Shown: piece by piece, positions 1 through 13,300 of the stretch
Layout: every line of letters starts with the position of its first letter
Numbering within the stretch: position 1 is the first letter of the stretch
Origin: Papio anubis
Lineage: Eukaryota; Chordata; Mammalia; Primates; Cercopithecidae
Direction: 5' to 3'
DNA length: 64,000 nt
Assembly (NCBI RefSeq): GCF_008728515.1
Contig: NC_044977.1
Coordinates: 344,001 to 408,000, forward strand
Notes under the pieces: generated by a model
What the model was told of the DNA's origin: nothing
What the model saw: the letters and a program-made list of their open reading frames with translations, nothing else
Database searches by the model: none
Position numbers and translations under genes: made by a program

Positions 1-1465
1 AGTAGGGACTACAGACTTAAGAAGCTTTTCCAAATTAAATCAACCAAACGTATTTGGTGACGGCACATATGTAATGAGGGAGGAAAGATTAAAAGGGGAG
101 GCACTTCCTTCACGGTGAGGGAGGTAGGATGAATGATGATGAGGCACTTCCTTCACGGTGAGGGAGGTAGGATGAATGATGATGACATTCACTGAAATGA
201 AATGTAATATGAACACCTTTGGGAAGGAGATCATAAATTCAGTATCAGAGGTGTGGAACATCAGTTCTCTATCAGTCAAAAGGGAATGGAATTGCAGGCC
301 TGGGGCCCCAGAGAAAGATCTGAGATTAAGGTAGAGATATATAAATCATTAAAAATTGATAGCAGTAGAAGACACAAGTATAAAAGTCATATGAGTAGTG
401 AGCATAAGAATATAAATACTGCAAAGTTGGAGCATTTAGAAAACTATTAAGATCAAGAAATAAAATGATAATATTTTTAAAATGAGAGTTAAGGATGACA
501 AAAATTGTATTATTCCAAGGTTGCACTGGGAACCTTTGAGATTGACCACTGTTCATCATGAGAACTAGATAAGGTTTTTGTTTTGTTTTTTAGCAGCAGC
601 ATGGGAAGGAAAAAAAATACAGTTTTTGCTAGACTAGTTTGTGATTTGTGCATTTTAAATTTAAGTGTAGAAACTTACTAAGCTTTTAGATTTCAGAAAG
701 ACGTAGGTGACCATCTGAGTTTTGATCCATAGAGCACTTTTGTCTCTCACCAGTTCCCTGATAGAACCAGCATCTGAAATGTTCCCTCCTGTCCCGAAGG
801 CCTGCACTTCCTATGGCTTGTTCTATGTACTTATTTCCCATTTGAATGACTGTCCTTTTATTCTATATGTTGCAAAGCAGAAATAATTGAATAGTATGTA
901 GCCTTTCTCAGGTGCACATCCTTTTCTCTCTCCTCTAAATTGGTCACCACAATTCCAGTATAGCAATCTCAACAATGATGGCAATGTGATGTTACCACTA
1001 CTCCTTGCTCACTAGGGAGGCGTTTGAAAGCCACCCATCCGTTGGTAAGCTTATTCCAACTTACACCTGGGAAACCGTCACTTACCCACTCTCAGTCGAT
1101 TGTTTTTAATGGAACTGAGACTGCTGGATATTGTGTTGGGGAAAAAAATCCATGCCGAACAACTGTTATGTAAGAATTAATGGAATTCCTAGAAAAAAGC
1201 AGACACTTTTGTGTTCTTTCGTGAGGGAATATGAGAAACAGCTGCTGCTACGTTGTAATCATAAAAGCAGAGCATAAGTATGGAGCCAAATATGTAGAAG
1301 AATGCAAATCTGAGAAACAAAGAACAAAAAGAAAATCGTTACGTCAGCTCTTCATATGACTCAGCAGACTTGTTAGTCCTATGAAATAAGAAATGGCTGT
1401 TATTTAAGGTGCAGTTGCTTAGTCTTTTCCTCTCCGCAGCCACCGGAGTCCTAATCAGTCACTTA
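1..1465. other. Unique AT-rich sequence, no gene seen
   Basis: Apart from the tandem duplication at 98-183 I recognise no repeat family or coding exon here. The open frames of 60-80 codons lack homology I can recognise and overlap on both strands, as expected by chance in AT-rich DNA. Confidence 0.5.
98..183. repeat. Perfect 43-bp tandem duplication (2 copies)
   Basis: Positions 98-140 and 141-183 are identical over 43 bases, starting gaggcacttcc and ending gaatgatgat. The absence of any difference implies a recent duplication, or an assembly or copy-number variant. It lies in otherwise unique sequence. Confidence 0.95.
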
Positions 1466-1467
1466 TC

Positions 1468-1690
1468 ATGTGCATTAATTGTGCTGCATATTTTATAAAC
1501 ATTACATCATTATATCATTTAATTTTCAGCACAATTCTGTGAGCCAGTTATGACCACTGTTTTATAGATAAGAAAGCTGAGGAATGGCAAGGTTGAGGAA
1601 TTTACTCAAAATAACACAGTTAATTGAGGCACAGATGCAGGAATTAAATCCTAACCTGTTCTAAATCCCGCAATATTATTCCATCTGTCC
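1468..1690 (+). mobile_element. MIR SINE
   Basis: The plus strand follows the MIR order: a stretch like 'catttaattttcagcacaa', then 'tttatagataagaaagctga' in place of the conserved 'acagatgaggaaactgagg', then an 'aataacacagttaattg' stretch and a tail with the 'aattaaatcctaacctg' equivalent. Heavily diverged, as expected for this old mammalian tRNA-derived SINE. Confidence 0.75.
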
Positions 1691-1694
1691 TGGC

Positions 1695-2584
1695 CTGAAT
1701 TTGGCTACATATTAGGATTTCCATTATAATATCTGGCACGAGGTTTCCTCTAAAGTCTGCCTCACACTAGTGCCCTGTCTCCATCTTCTCATGTCTGTAA
1801 ATGGAGTTTAAGTGATGGGGTTTACATTTCTTTTCTAGCTGCATACACAGACAGAATTACCACCTTACGGAACGAAATCACATTAATAATGGTCCTTGCT
1901 GCTCAACAGGCAATTAGGATATTCTCTATGGACTCATCCAGTCCCCGGACCACATCTTATTCTGTGAAACATATAGAAACCTAGCTTAATTAAATTAATA
2001 AAATAAAATGAAACACTTAAAGATTGAGAATGTGTCTGAATTAGTACACAACTACGTTACTTAGATAATATTTAGCTTTTTAAAAAAATTTTTGAAACCT
2101 CATGTAATACCTGTGTGCTTGGAAATGCTGACTATTCTTATGCTTAAAGCTTATCCATGATCTGCGTCAGAGTTTGTGTAACACAAACCCCCCAGTTTAC
2201 ACACACATACACACACACATGATATATATGCATGGAAAATTGAGTATATGTATATAGAAACATATCATTAAGTGGATTTCTAAAGTTCTTAAGAATCATT
2301 GATGAAACAATTCATTCGCAAAGACACCTTTAACAAATGTTTGATTCTTGTCTTACCTTAGTTAAGTATTATAGAAACGCTATGCAAGTTTGTGTTCTTT
2401 CCTTGATCTGATTTACAAAAGCCAATTTATCAGATATCAAGGAATCCCAGTTTTTGTTTCTACTTTTCAAAGGTAAACAAAAAATCACAAGCACTGCATA
2501 TCTTTATCTTTTAAATAGAAGTAAATCTAGCAGGCATATTGTTTTACATAAAAAATATACATTAGACTCGCAGTTTTCATTACA
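1695..2584. other. Unique sequence with a short CA-rich patch
   Basis: No coding exon recognised. A weak CA-rich microsatellite lies at about 2198-2220, followed by a TA-rich patch. The remainder is AT-rich sequence I cannot assign to a family. Confidence 0.45.
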
Positions 2585-3125
2585 GCAAGTAAGGAGCTGA
2601 GAAGTCACCACTTCATTCTAACAACAAGTTAAAAGCTTATCAAATGAAAAATGAACAGTTCTTTTTAGATCCATCTAGAGGTCAGATCACAGAGCAAACT
2701 GCTGCCCCTGAAACTGGAGAGACACACAGGCAGACACCGAGATTCAAAACCTACCTGCACAGGAACCCATCAGGAACACCTGTGGGAACCGGCGCCAGAG
2801 TAGGGAAACCTGAACCATAATTGAGGAGTTGCTGGAGGCCCACTGTGGACAACTCTGAGAATGAAAAACTCCAAGGGAGTCCGTCACAAAGGGCCCCACA
2901 CACTTTTGTGAATTTGAGCTCTAAGAACTCTATCAGGTCCTCACAGTGAATACTGCATAAAAATCTCTCAAGCTTCTGGCAGGGAGAGGGATAAATGAAC
3001 CAATTTGAAACACAAAAGGGCATCCTGTTCTTAAAGACTTGTCTTCCAGATAAACATTTTATCAGGGACTAACCTTCTGTGATATTGTCAAAGCCTAACG
3101 GACATGAAGGAAGGAAAATATCCTG

Positions 3126-3491
3126 TGTATTAGTCTGTTCTCACACAGCTCTGAGGACATACTTGAGACTGGGTAATTTCTAAAGAAGAGAGAGGTTTAA
3201 TTGATTCACAGTACAGCATGACTGGGGAAGCCTCAGGAAACGTACAGTAGTACTGGACGGGGAAGCAAACACATCCTTCTTCACATGGTGGCAGCAAGAA
3301 GTGAGAGCGAAGGGGAGAAAAAGCCGCTTATTAAACCATCAGGTCGGGAGAATTCACCCACTACCATGAGAACAGCATGGAGGTAACCGCCCCGTGATTC
3401 AGTCACCTCCCACTAAGTCCCTGACACGGGGGGCCTATGTGAACTCCAGTTCAACAGGAGATTTGGGTGGGGACACAGCCAAACCATATCA
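3126..3491 (-). mobile_element. MST-type solo LTR (ERVL-MaLR) inside the L1
   Basis: Plus-strand ends are tgtattagtctgttc and aaaccatatca, the reverse complement of THE1/MST LTR termini (TGATATGG...AATACA). The interior reads 'gagactgggtaatttctaaa', 'cttcttcacatggtggcag' and 'gattcagtcacctccca', diagnostic of the family. About 366 bp, so a solo LTR. Flanking pentamers (tcctg and cccag) do not match cleanly, so a target duplication is not confirmed. Because it splits the L1M, it is younger than that element. Confidence 0.93.
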
Positions 3492-6400
3492 CCCAGCTGC
3501 AGCCACTTCTTGTCATCCTATGTCACCCAATGGGCAGAGGTTGTGGATGGGCTGAGAAGCAGGTAAAGTTCATAGTCCGAAGTCACAGGCTCAACAAAAT
3601 ACTAACAACTTCCCCTACTGAAACACCTTACCAATCTATTAAAGGCCTATTTACTGCAGTTCTGTTTACCCAGTACGTCATGGCTTCCTTTCAACAAAAT
3701 ATTACAAGGCATACTAAAACATAATAAGCACAGTTTGAAAGCAAAGAACAATCATCAAAATCAGAGTCAGATATGGCAAGAAAGTTGGAATTATTAGACA
3801 AGAACTTTTTTATTTAGTAACTATGATCAGTATGCTAAGGGTTTTAATAGAAAAAGTAAACAACTTGGAAGAACACATAGACAACGTAAACAGATGAAAA
3901 TTCTAAAAAAGAATCAAAAAGAAGTATTCGAGTTTAAAAACACTGACAGAAATGGTGAATGCCTTTGATGGGCTCATTAATAGACTGGACGTGTATGAGG
4001 AAAGTCCCTCTGAGCTGGAGAATATGACGACAGAAACTTCCAAAATAGAACAGAGAAGAGAAACATGATGAAATAAATCAGAATGTAATATCCAAGAAAT
4101 GTGAAACAACTAAAAACTATGCATAAAGGGAATACGAGAAGAAGAAAGAAAGAAGGAAGCAGGATTTGAAGCAATAACAGAATTTCTCCCAAATTAATGA
4201 CAGACACCAAACCACAGATCCGGAAAGCTCAGCGAACACCACGGAGGACAAATGCCAGAAAACCTGCACTGAGGCATATTATGCTCCAACGTCAGAAAAT
4301 TAAAGGCAAGGAAAAAATCTAAAAAGATGTCAGGTTTTTAAAATACCTTAATTATAAAAGATCAAAGAAAAAAATTATATCTGACTTCTTTTCAGAAGCT
4401 ATGCAAGCAAGAAGAGAGTGGTTTAAAATATTTAATGTCTTGATAGACATAAAAAACTCACCAAGCTAGAATTCTGTACCCTGCAAAATTATCCTCCAAA
4501 AGTGAAAGAGAAAGAAAGACATTCTCAAACATAAGTTGAGAGAATGTTTTGTCAGTAGACCCGCCTTGCAAGAAATGTTAAAAAAAAAAAGTTATGTAGG
4601 AAGAAGGAAAATGATACACGTTACAAAGTCATATCTACATAAATTAGGGAATAGAATCAGAAAAGGATAAGTGAAGATGAACCTTTTATTTTTGTTATTT
4701 TTAATTTATCTAATAACAGTTTATTCAAAATAATAATAGCGATGATGAATTAGACTGTTTATACTTCTGTTCATATATGTGGCTATGTGTAAATAAAATG
4801 AGTGACAGTAATGATACGAGAGACAGGAGTGAGTAATTAGGATTATTGTGTTACAAAGTTCACACACTACCCATGAGGCAGTAAAGCATTGTTTTAAAGT
4901 GCACTTGGATTAGATGTAAAGGTATATTGCAACCTGTAAGGCAAGTAATTTTAATTTTAATTAATATGGATGATATTAATACACTAATGAAAGATAAAGA
5001 TTGTGAGAATGGATCAAGAAACTATTATATGTTATTTATAAAAAGTCTGTTTTAAATCTAAAGACTCATAGGTTAAAAGTAAAAAACAGGATGGTGAGAG
5101 ATATACTATGCTAACACTAATCAAAAGAAAGCTGGAGTAGCTATATCAATTTCAGACAGAACAGACTTCAGAGCAAAGAAAGTTATCAGGGATAAAGAAA
5201 AATATTACATCGTGATAAAGGGTCAATACTCCAAGAGCACATAAAAATCCTTAATGTGTATGCACCTAACATCAGAGTGTTCTAACAGATGAGGCAAAAC
5301 TGATAGGACTGCAAGGAAAAATACATAAATCCACTCTTATAATTAGAGACCTTAATGCCCTGCTACCGTAAATGGACAAATCCAATGGGCAGACAATTGG
5401 TGAGGACATAGATGTGCACCTTTACAAATCATTTGGATGTAACTGACATCTGTAGACCTACTCTATCTGACAGTAGTGGATTGCACAGTCTCCCCAAGCT
5501 CACATAGAACGTTCAGCGAGATAGATTACATCTGAACAATAAGACACACCTTACCGAATTAAAAACAATAGAAACCATGTATTGTCTGCTATCAGACTAC
5601 AATGGAATTACACTAGGTCGATAACAGAAGGATAGCTGGAAAAATCCCCAAATATTTGGACATTAAATAACACATTTCTAAATTACCAATGGGTCAAAGA
5701 AAATATCTCGGGAAAAATTAAAAATATATTTTGAACTGAATTTAAAAGAAATACAGCTTATCAAAATTTGTGGGAGGCAACAAAAGCAATGCGTGAGGGA
5801 AATTTATAGCATTGAATGCATGTGTTAGAAAAGAAGAAAGAACAATCAATAATATAAGCTTCCACATTAAGAAACTAGAAAAATAGAACAAATTAAATCC
5901 AAAGTAGGCAGAGAAAAATAATAAAAATTAGTAGAGGAATCAATGAAACTAATGACAGATATCAATAGAGAAAATCAATGAAACAAAAAACTGGTTATTT
6001 GAAAAGATCGGAGTGGAAGAGAGAGAGAACGAGAGAGAGGGCACAGGAATTATCAGTATCAGCAGTGAAAGAGAGGACATCACTGTAGATTTACGGGCAT
6101 CAAAAGGATAATAAAAGAATATTGTGAACAACTCTATGCTTCCAAATTGGGTAATCCAAATAAAATTGACCAATTCCTTAAAAGACACAATCTGACAAAT
6201 CTTACACTAAAAGAAACACAATTATAATAGGCTTATGTCCATTAAGGAAACTGACTTAATAGTTAATCACTTACCAAAATAGAAAACACCAGACCCAGAT
6301 GAGTTCAGGGAGGAATTTTAGCAAACATTTATAAAATAAATTATGCCAATTCTCCACAGTCTCTTTTGGAAGACGAAAACAAAGGAAATACTTTCAAACT

Positions 6401-7246
6401 CATTTGAGGCCAGCTTTACCCTAATACAAAAACCAAAGATATTATAAGAAAAGCAAACTCAAAACAGTGTCTCTCAGGAAAATAGCTGCAGTAATACTCA
6501 ACAAAATATTAGCAAATTAAATCCAACATGTGTAAAAAGAATTATGTACCACAACCAAATTAGATTTATCTAGGCATGCAAGTCTGGTTAAATATTTAAA
6601 AATTAATTAATGTAACCCATCACATCAACAGACTGAAGAAGAAAAATTACATGATAATATTAATATATGAAGAAAAAACATTTGACAAAATCAAACACAC
6701 GTTCATGATAAAACTCAGTAAACTAGGAACAGAGAACTAACTACTTCAGGTTGATAAAGCATATCTGGAAAAAGCTCTAAATCTGCCGCTAATATCATAC
6801 GTAATAGTGAGAAACTCAAAGCTTCCTCATTAAGATCAGGAACAATGCAAGAAGATTTCAATTCACCACTCCTTTTCAAGATTGTACTGGAAGTTCTAGC
6901 TAATCAAGTAAGAAAACAAAAATTTAAAATATAGAGTGGAAAGGAATAAATAAAACTTTCATTTTTTGCAGATGACTTGATTGTTGACATAAAAAAATCC
7001 ACAAGAATTCTCAGAAAAACTCCTGGAATATTAGTGATTATAGAAAGGTATCAGAATATAAGGTTAATATACAAAACTAACTGCTTTTCTACATATTAGC
7101 AATAGACAAGTACAATTTAGAATTACAAACACACATTTACATTATCACCCCTCAAAATGACATACTTAGGTATAAATCTAACAAAATATGTACAAAATCT
7201 AAGTGAGGAACACTATGAAACTCTCAGGAAAGATATCAAAAAACTA

Positions 7247-7513
7247 GGCTGGGTTTGACGGCTCACGCCTGTAATCCCAACACTTTGGGAGATTGAGACA
7301 GGCAGATCACCTGAGGTCAGGAGTTCGAGACCAGCCTGGCCAACGTGGTGAAACCCCATCTCTACTAAGAATGGTGGCAGGTGCCTGTAATCCCAGCTGC
7401 TCAGGAGGCTAAAGCAGGAGAATAGCTTGAATCTGGGAGATCGTGTCACTGCACTCCAGCCTGGGTAACAGAGTGAGATCCTGTCTCAAAAAAAAAAAAA
7501 AAAAAAAAAAAAA
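7247..7513 (+). mobile_element. AluS-like element with internal deletion
   Basis: Starts ggctgggtttgacggctcac, has the standard left monomer, then jumps from 'catctctactaagaatgg' into the right monomer, so the middle A-rich linker region and part of the right monomer are lost. Ends in a run of 26 A (7488-7513). It sits inside L1 ORF2 sequence, which resumes at 7514 with 'aaataaatgagg'. A full-length Alu is about 280 bp before its tail; the body here is about 240. Confidence 0.93.
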
Positions 7514-9330
7514 CCCTAAATAAATGAGGATATATTTTATGTTTTTGTATAAAAACCTCAATGTAGTCAAGATATCGGTTCTCCCGAACTTGATCTATAG
7601 TTTCAACACAATCCCAAATAATCATAGTTAGTTATTCTATAGATATCAACAAACTGATTCTAACGTTTATACAGAGGAGCAAAAGAATCAGAATAGCCAA
7701 TTTAATATTGAAGAAGAATACAACTGGAGGAGTGATGCTATCAAACTTTGACTTACTATAAAGCTATTGTAATCAAAATAGTGTGGTGTTGGTGAAAGAA
7801 TAGACAAATAGATAAACAGAACAGAATAGAGAACCCAGAAATAGACCCACATGGATGTAGTTAACTGATCTTTGATGAAGGAGTCAGGGCAATACAGTGG
7901 AGCAAATATAGTCTTTTCAGAAGATGGTGCTGGGACAACTGGACACCCACATGCCAAAAAATTAAGTTAACTTGGACAGAGACCTTACAACTCTCCCACA
8001 AATTAATTCAAAATGGACTATCAATCTAGATGTTAAAACACGAAACTACAAAGCTCCTAGAAGATAACATAGGAGAAAATCTGTACTTTGAGTATGACAA
8101 TGACTTTTTAGAAACAGCTTCAAAGGCATGATCTATGAAGAAAATAATCAGTAACCTGAGCTTCATTAAAATGGAAAACCTTTGCTCATAACAGCCACCA
8201 GGAAGAGGAGATGATAAGCTGCCGACTGAGAATGAATATTTGCAAAAGACACATTTGGTACAGGCCAGCTATCTGGAATACACAAAGAACTCTTAAAACT
8301 CAACAATAAATAACTCAATTAAAAAATAAGCAAAAGGCATAAACGGATACCTCACTAAAGAAGATATAAAGATGGAACATAAAATAAGCGTATGAAAATA
8401 TATTCAACATATATAATTAAGGAATTGCAAATTGAAACAATACTGAGAAATCGCTGCTAGAATGGCCAGAATCCAAATCACTGACACCAGCAAGTGGGGG
8501 AGGGCGAGGAGCAACAGGACGCCTCATCCGTTGCCGCCGGGGCCACAGAGTGGTGCAGTCGCTTTGGAAGACCGCTTTGCAGTTTCTTACCAAACTCACT
8601 GGCTCTTACCATATAGTCTAGCAATTTCCTTCTCAGATATCCACCCAGATAAACTGAAAACTTATGTTGGAACAAAAACCTGCAATGAGTGTTTATGGCA
8701 GCTTCATTCATAATTGGGAAAATGCGGAAGCAACGGAGATGTCCTTTGGTAGTTGAGTGTTAAGTAAACTGTGGCACTTCCAGGCAATGGAATGTTACTC
8801 CATATTTTACAAAGAAATAAGCTATCAAGCTATGAAAAACATGGAAAAAGCTTCAATACACATTACTAAGCGAAATAAGCCAATATGAAAAGGTTACATA
8901 CTGTGTAATTCCAACTATATGGTCTTCTGGAAAAAGCAAAACTGTAGTGACAGTAAAAAAAGATCAGTAGTTACCCGGGATTACGGGGGTGGGGAGAGAT
9001 GATTAGGCAGAGCACAAGGGTTTTTAGGACAGTGAAATTATTCTATATGGTACACTGATGGTGAATATGTGACATTATGCTTTTCTCAACAGCTGTGGAA
9101 CGTACAGCATCTACAGAGAACTGTAGCACAAACTACGGACTTTGAGAGAGAACAATGTGTCCACATAAGTTCATCACCTCTGACAAATGTACCCAACGTG
9201 GGATGTTGATAGTGTGGGGCGTGGTGCATGTGTGGGGACAAAAAGTTTATGAGGGCCTTTTGTACTTACCACTCCATTAGGTCGTGATCCTAACACCTCT
9301 AAAAAGTAAAGTTTATTAGTTTAAAAAATG

Positions 9331-9630
9331 CACTTATATTTGAAATTGTTAAAATTTACTTGATTATCTATTAATTCATTTTATTGGTAGCTTGACCCTA
9401 GAGGTGATCAAATACAAACCCTAACTCTTCCTTTATATTTCTGTTTGGGATTCTAAATATCTAACCAATCATCAAGGAGTCTGATACGTCATTTTCTCTT
9501 TAATAGCTGTGTCATTTATTGTTTCAAGTTAACAGTAATGGCTAATGGCATGACTTCTATCCCCTAAGTTAAAGAATTAAGAATCTGGGATTTGTTTCCT
9601 CTCAGTACATCCATCTCTTCTCTACCAGCA
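9331..9630. other. Unique AT-rich sequence
   Basis: Sequence downstream of the L1 tail. No repeat family or exon recognised. Confidence 0.4.
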
Positions 9631-9807
9631 TCTGGGTCATTGTTACTCTCTGGGTCATTGTTACTCTCTGGGTCGTTGTTACTTGGCCGTTGTTACTCTC
9701 TACATACATACTTCTGGCCGTTGTTACCTCTGGGTCATTGTTACTCTCTGGGTCGTTGTTACTCTCTGGGTCGTTGTTACTCTCTGGGTCGTTGTTACTC
9801 TCTGGGT
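9631..9807. repeat. 18-bp minisatellite
   Basis: About nine copies of the unit tctgggtcgttgttactc, with A/G variation at the ninth base. Two regular blocks (9631-9680 and 9728-9807) flank a degenerate middle with 'acttggccgttgtt' and 'tacatacatact'. Since 18 is a multiple of 3, the tract opens several frames on both strands; the hexapeptide repeats they predict (LSGSLL-like on plus, ESNNDP on minus) are a by-product, not evidence of a gene. Confidence 0.95.
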
Positions 9808-11360
9808 ACCCGCAGTTAACAGGTATTCTAGCAAGACTCATACATTCTGGACTTGTGTCTGTTAGGATCATTCTCTTTGCTCTTAGTAGATCCAGCCTCT
9901 TCAGCTACATACTTTATAAAATTTTATCTTAGTGACACATCCTTTGTTTAAGAATTGTTGCCAGGTCATATTTAATCTGTGGAGCTATTTTCTAAGGACC
10001 TGATATTAAGATTTCTATGACTATTTTGAGAATCAGTAGAAAAATGCAAACATATTCAGTGACTCAGTCAACCTTGACAAAAGAACAGTTTGAAGTGTTT
10101 TCCTGATAGAAATTACTGAAGACATTCACTTTGCATTCATAAAAGTGATCTTCATCAAATCACTTTTTATTTAGTATGCCACTTATGAAGGTATTTTACA
10201 TCATAGCCCACATGTGGAAAACTTATTCTCCCTTTTCTGTTGAGTAAAACGTGGTTGATTATGTCTGTTTTGGGATACTTTTGAGATGTAAATTTTGGTT
10301 TCAACAAAGGAAGTTGATTTGAATTTTCTAGTCTTTATATTTGCCTTCTGGTGTAATCATCATTGTGTTTCTATTGTCTTCATGTGAATGATCTACATTT
10401 TACCCATGACGAAATTTAATACATGGAAAGTCCCTGACATTAACACCGTCAACTTGCTTCCTCATTTGTTCAGTCTTGTGTTTGCCTCCTCTGTCTAATG
10501 GGCATGCTTTCTTTTCTATAACAAGCAGACATTAACACAGCATGCTAAAATAGATCATCTTTGCCACACGAGAAGAGATTTTGGCATTGTTTATTCATAA
10601 AATTTTCTTTCTGTCAAAAATGCATATGGCAAATCAGATATTTATTAGCAGTCACACAGGCCTGCTTGAAAAATAATACAGTTTATAATATATTATGCAC
10701 AATATATTATAATATAAAATCATATATTTATACAAATATACTATATTAGGCATAATATGTTCTTATATCATCATTTTATAGTTATATATTTTTATATAAA
10801 TTGCTTGGAATGATTTATTTTTACAGATAAATGTTCTCCAACCTCATTCCTTTTAAGAACTCAAATGGCATTTGTTTTCAGTTAAGATCCTAAAATTGGC
10901 AGTTTAGCTTCATATCATAATGGTTCCCTTATTTCAGTTAAAGAGGGATGAGCCATAAATATTACTTTTCATATTTATAAATGCTTATATCAGAGAAATA
11001 AGTGACCTTATAGAAAAAATGGTAGAGTCAACAGTAGTGATAGTTTACAGGAAACTGTGTGGCGTTTTATACTACTTCTGTGCTATCACCTTTAGAATAA
11101 AAGTCTCTTTTATAGACTTGGTCGGCCTCATAAGTATAAGAATCTACAACAACATAGTTAGAAATGTTCATAGGGTTGTCTGGTTAAGATATCAAACATT
11201 TGAGGTTTCTAATTTTCCTTCTCAGATTTGTGAAAAAAATTAAAAGTTATGGATCAAATATGTGCCAGATTACAACAAGAATTCCTGATAGCCATAGGTA
11301 CATGAAGCCCTGAGGACGAATAGGGGAATTGTGCTGGAAAATGTATAATAATCTCGAGTG
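9808..11360. other. Unique AT-rich sequence with a TA-rich patch
   Basis: No gene or interspersed repeat recognised. Positions 10680-10800 are a low-complexity AT stretch of repeated tataata motifs. The remainder looks like ordinary single-copy intergenic or intronic DNA. Confidence 0.45.
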
Positions 11361-11415
11361 CATACACTCACACTCACACTCACACACACGCGCACACACA
11401 CACACACACGCACAA
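11361..11415. repeat. (CA)n microsatellite
   Basis: An imperfect CA tract with 'cactca' and 'cgcgca' interruptions. A repeat of this length is likely polymorphic. Confidence 0.9.
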
Positions 11416-13000
11416 TCTAAAGGGAAACAATAGACCCCTCAGAAAGTCTGAAAGAATTTTTCTTAAAAGAATCAACTGCGTGTGCCTGCCTTATAGGATC
11501 CCCCCATCCAGTGACCAGATGGATGCGGCAAAGCACTCTGGGTCCTCAGGAGCAGGAAGGAGACCTGTGAGGGCAGGCGGCCCTCACTAATTTTTCTCCA
11601 GCAAATCTTCTCAACAACACAATGCCACTAAGAGAGACGTGTGTTTGAGATTTTATTTTGCTTTCAAGGATGCACAGTCAATAATGAAATACAGCTGGGC
11701 TTAGAAGAGTTGTGGGAGAAGGATGCCCCAAGACTCCATCTAGCAAGGAAAAAATTAAGTCTTCTCTGGAAGATCCACAAATAAAATATACTGCTCTTTA
11801 CAAAATGACACCCTGATTAAGTTCTTTTAGAATGCACAATTATGTTATGATTGACTATAGTAACCCCACTGTTTCTTTCAAAGCAGTATCTTCACTGTGA
11901 AATGAAACCTGAAATATTCCAGAAAGGAGAATTCATTCACCCTCTATCATCAAACAACAAAACTATGTAAATATTGTTCATTTCAAAAAGAATAAATAGG
12001 GGAGAAAGAGAAACTATAAAATCAACCAATATGTTTACAGGATAGAATACAGCTTTCAGGCCACTGAAGGAAATTCTTCTTTTCCAAATAGAAATACATC
12101 GTAGATGCTTTGTACTATCAATAACATTTAGATAAGTTAGAGTTCATCAAGCAGGATAGATGAGATTGGACAACTGACTGATACAAAAAGTGACCTGTCT
12201 GTGAGTTAGGTGACAGTAAAGGTTTTAAAGATTGTATAGTATAAACAATAATCTCAGCATTAATGTCAGCATCAGAAGCAATAAGATGTAGAATTAAACT
12301 GTAAGAAAAAGAGATATGGAAGACACACTAAGAAAGCTCTCTTTTAATTTTGGGCTGAGTGTGTGTGAGTATGAGACTAAGATGCAAAAGACACAGTGAG
12401 AATGAGAAGATAATATGGTGAACAGAGAAAATCCAAATATGGAACTTTGTTTCTGGTATCAGAATACATGGGAGATAAGCAATAGTGAAAGACATAATAG
12501 AAAAAAATCTTAAAGCTAAGGCAGCTATACATTGTGAATTTAAAAGGCCCATTATATAACAGAAAACATTAATGAAGTCCTCCACAGAAACAAATAATTT
12601 TTTTCCAATAATAAAGAGAAATGTGAAATCACTAAATCAAAAAGGAAAGATGATATAATAAAAGAAAATTAAATTTGTTACAGACATCTGTGCAAAACCA
12701 AATAAGACAAGCATAGGATGGGCTGAGCACTAAAGTTTTCACTCAAATAATGAAATGTCAAAGCTCCATGGCTGTCTATGTATGAATGCAACACTCACCT
12801 ATTACTAGACACATGGGGACTTAGTTAGGGTCCACTGAATATCTAAAATTTATGGGATAACAACGAAACTCCACATAGAAAATACTTTAGTGCTATCTAT
12901 GATGTTGTCAATGTATGTGTAAGGCACATATGCTATGAATTACATACAAGACACATAGTATGCTTGACACACACACACCACACATACGCACGATAATCAT
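11416..13000. other. Unique sequence, no gene seen
   Basis: AT-rich. I recognise no exon or repeat family, except a short CA-rich patch at 12968-12988. An open frame of 85 codons on the minus strand (12328-12585) is hydrophobic and unsupported. Confidence 0.4.
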
Positions 13001-13300
13001 CTGGTAAATCTAACAAGGAAGACTAACACACGAACAAAGCAAAATTAGAAATAGAAATTGCAAAGACATAAATGTGAAAAATAAAAAGCCTTCCACAGTA
13101 ATACCAAGCTAATACATTTGAAGATATTGATGACATTAATAATTTTCTAGAAAATAATTTACCAAACATTGAGCTGAACAAATATCAAATCATGTACTTA
13201 AGTGAAATTTTAAAGGGTATTAAAGAATGTCCTCATAAGGTTTATGATAACAAAATAACCTTTATCTCTAAGGAGATGAAAAGAACCCATACTGACAGGC
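13000..13300 (+). mobile_element. Possible very old LINE fragment
   Basis: The stretch around 13125-13215 ('ttttctagaaaataatttac', then 'gaaattttaaagggtatt') loosely follows the L1 ORF2 pattern 'aattcctagaaaaacacaac...gaaattgaa'. The match is weak; it could be a decayed L1ME/HAL1 piece or chance. Confidence 0.3.

Larger units (their letters stand above)
2585..9330 (+). mobile_element. Nearly full-length ancient L1M element (interrupted, dead)
   Basis: A non-LTR retrotransposon of L1MA/L1MB age. In order: a 5' region of L1M type (about 2585-3125 and 3492-3750), ORF1-related sequence (about 3750-4600), ORF2 endonuclease-related sequence (about 5100-5600), a reverse-transcriptase core including an FFADD motif at 6962-6976 (the YADD-box equivalent), the ORF2 C-terminal region, and an L1MB-like 3' UTR from about 8960 ending in A-rich sequence near 9330. 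It is broken by an MST LTR (3126-3491) and an Alu (7247-7513). Without these it is about 6.1 kb, close to full length. Stops and frameshifts are frequent; the longest frames inside are under 90 codons, so it cannot encode working protein. The exact 5' boundary and subfamily need an alignment. Confidence 0.9.

Noticed and set aside
9602..9932. Frames encoding hexapeptide repeats on both strands
   Set aside because: Created by the 18-bp minisatellite; the repeat period keeps the frames open.
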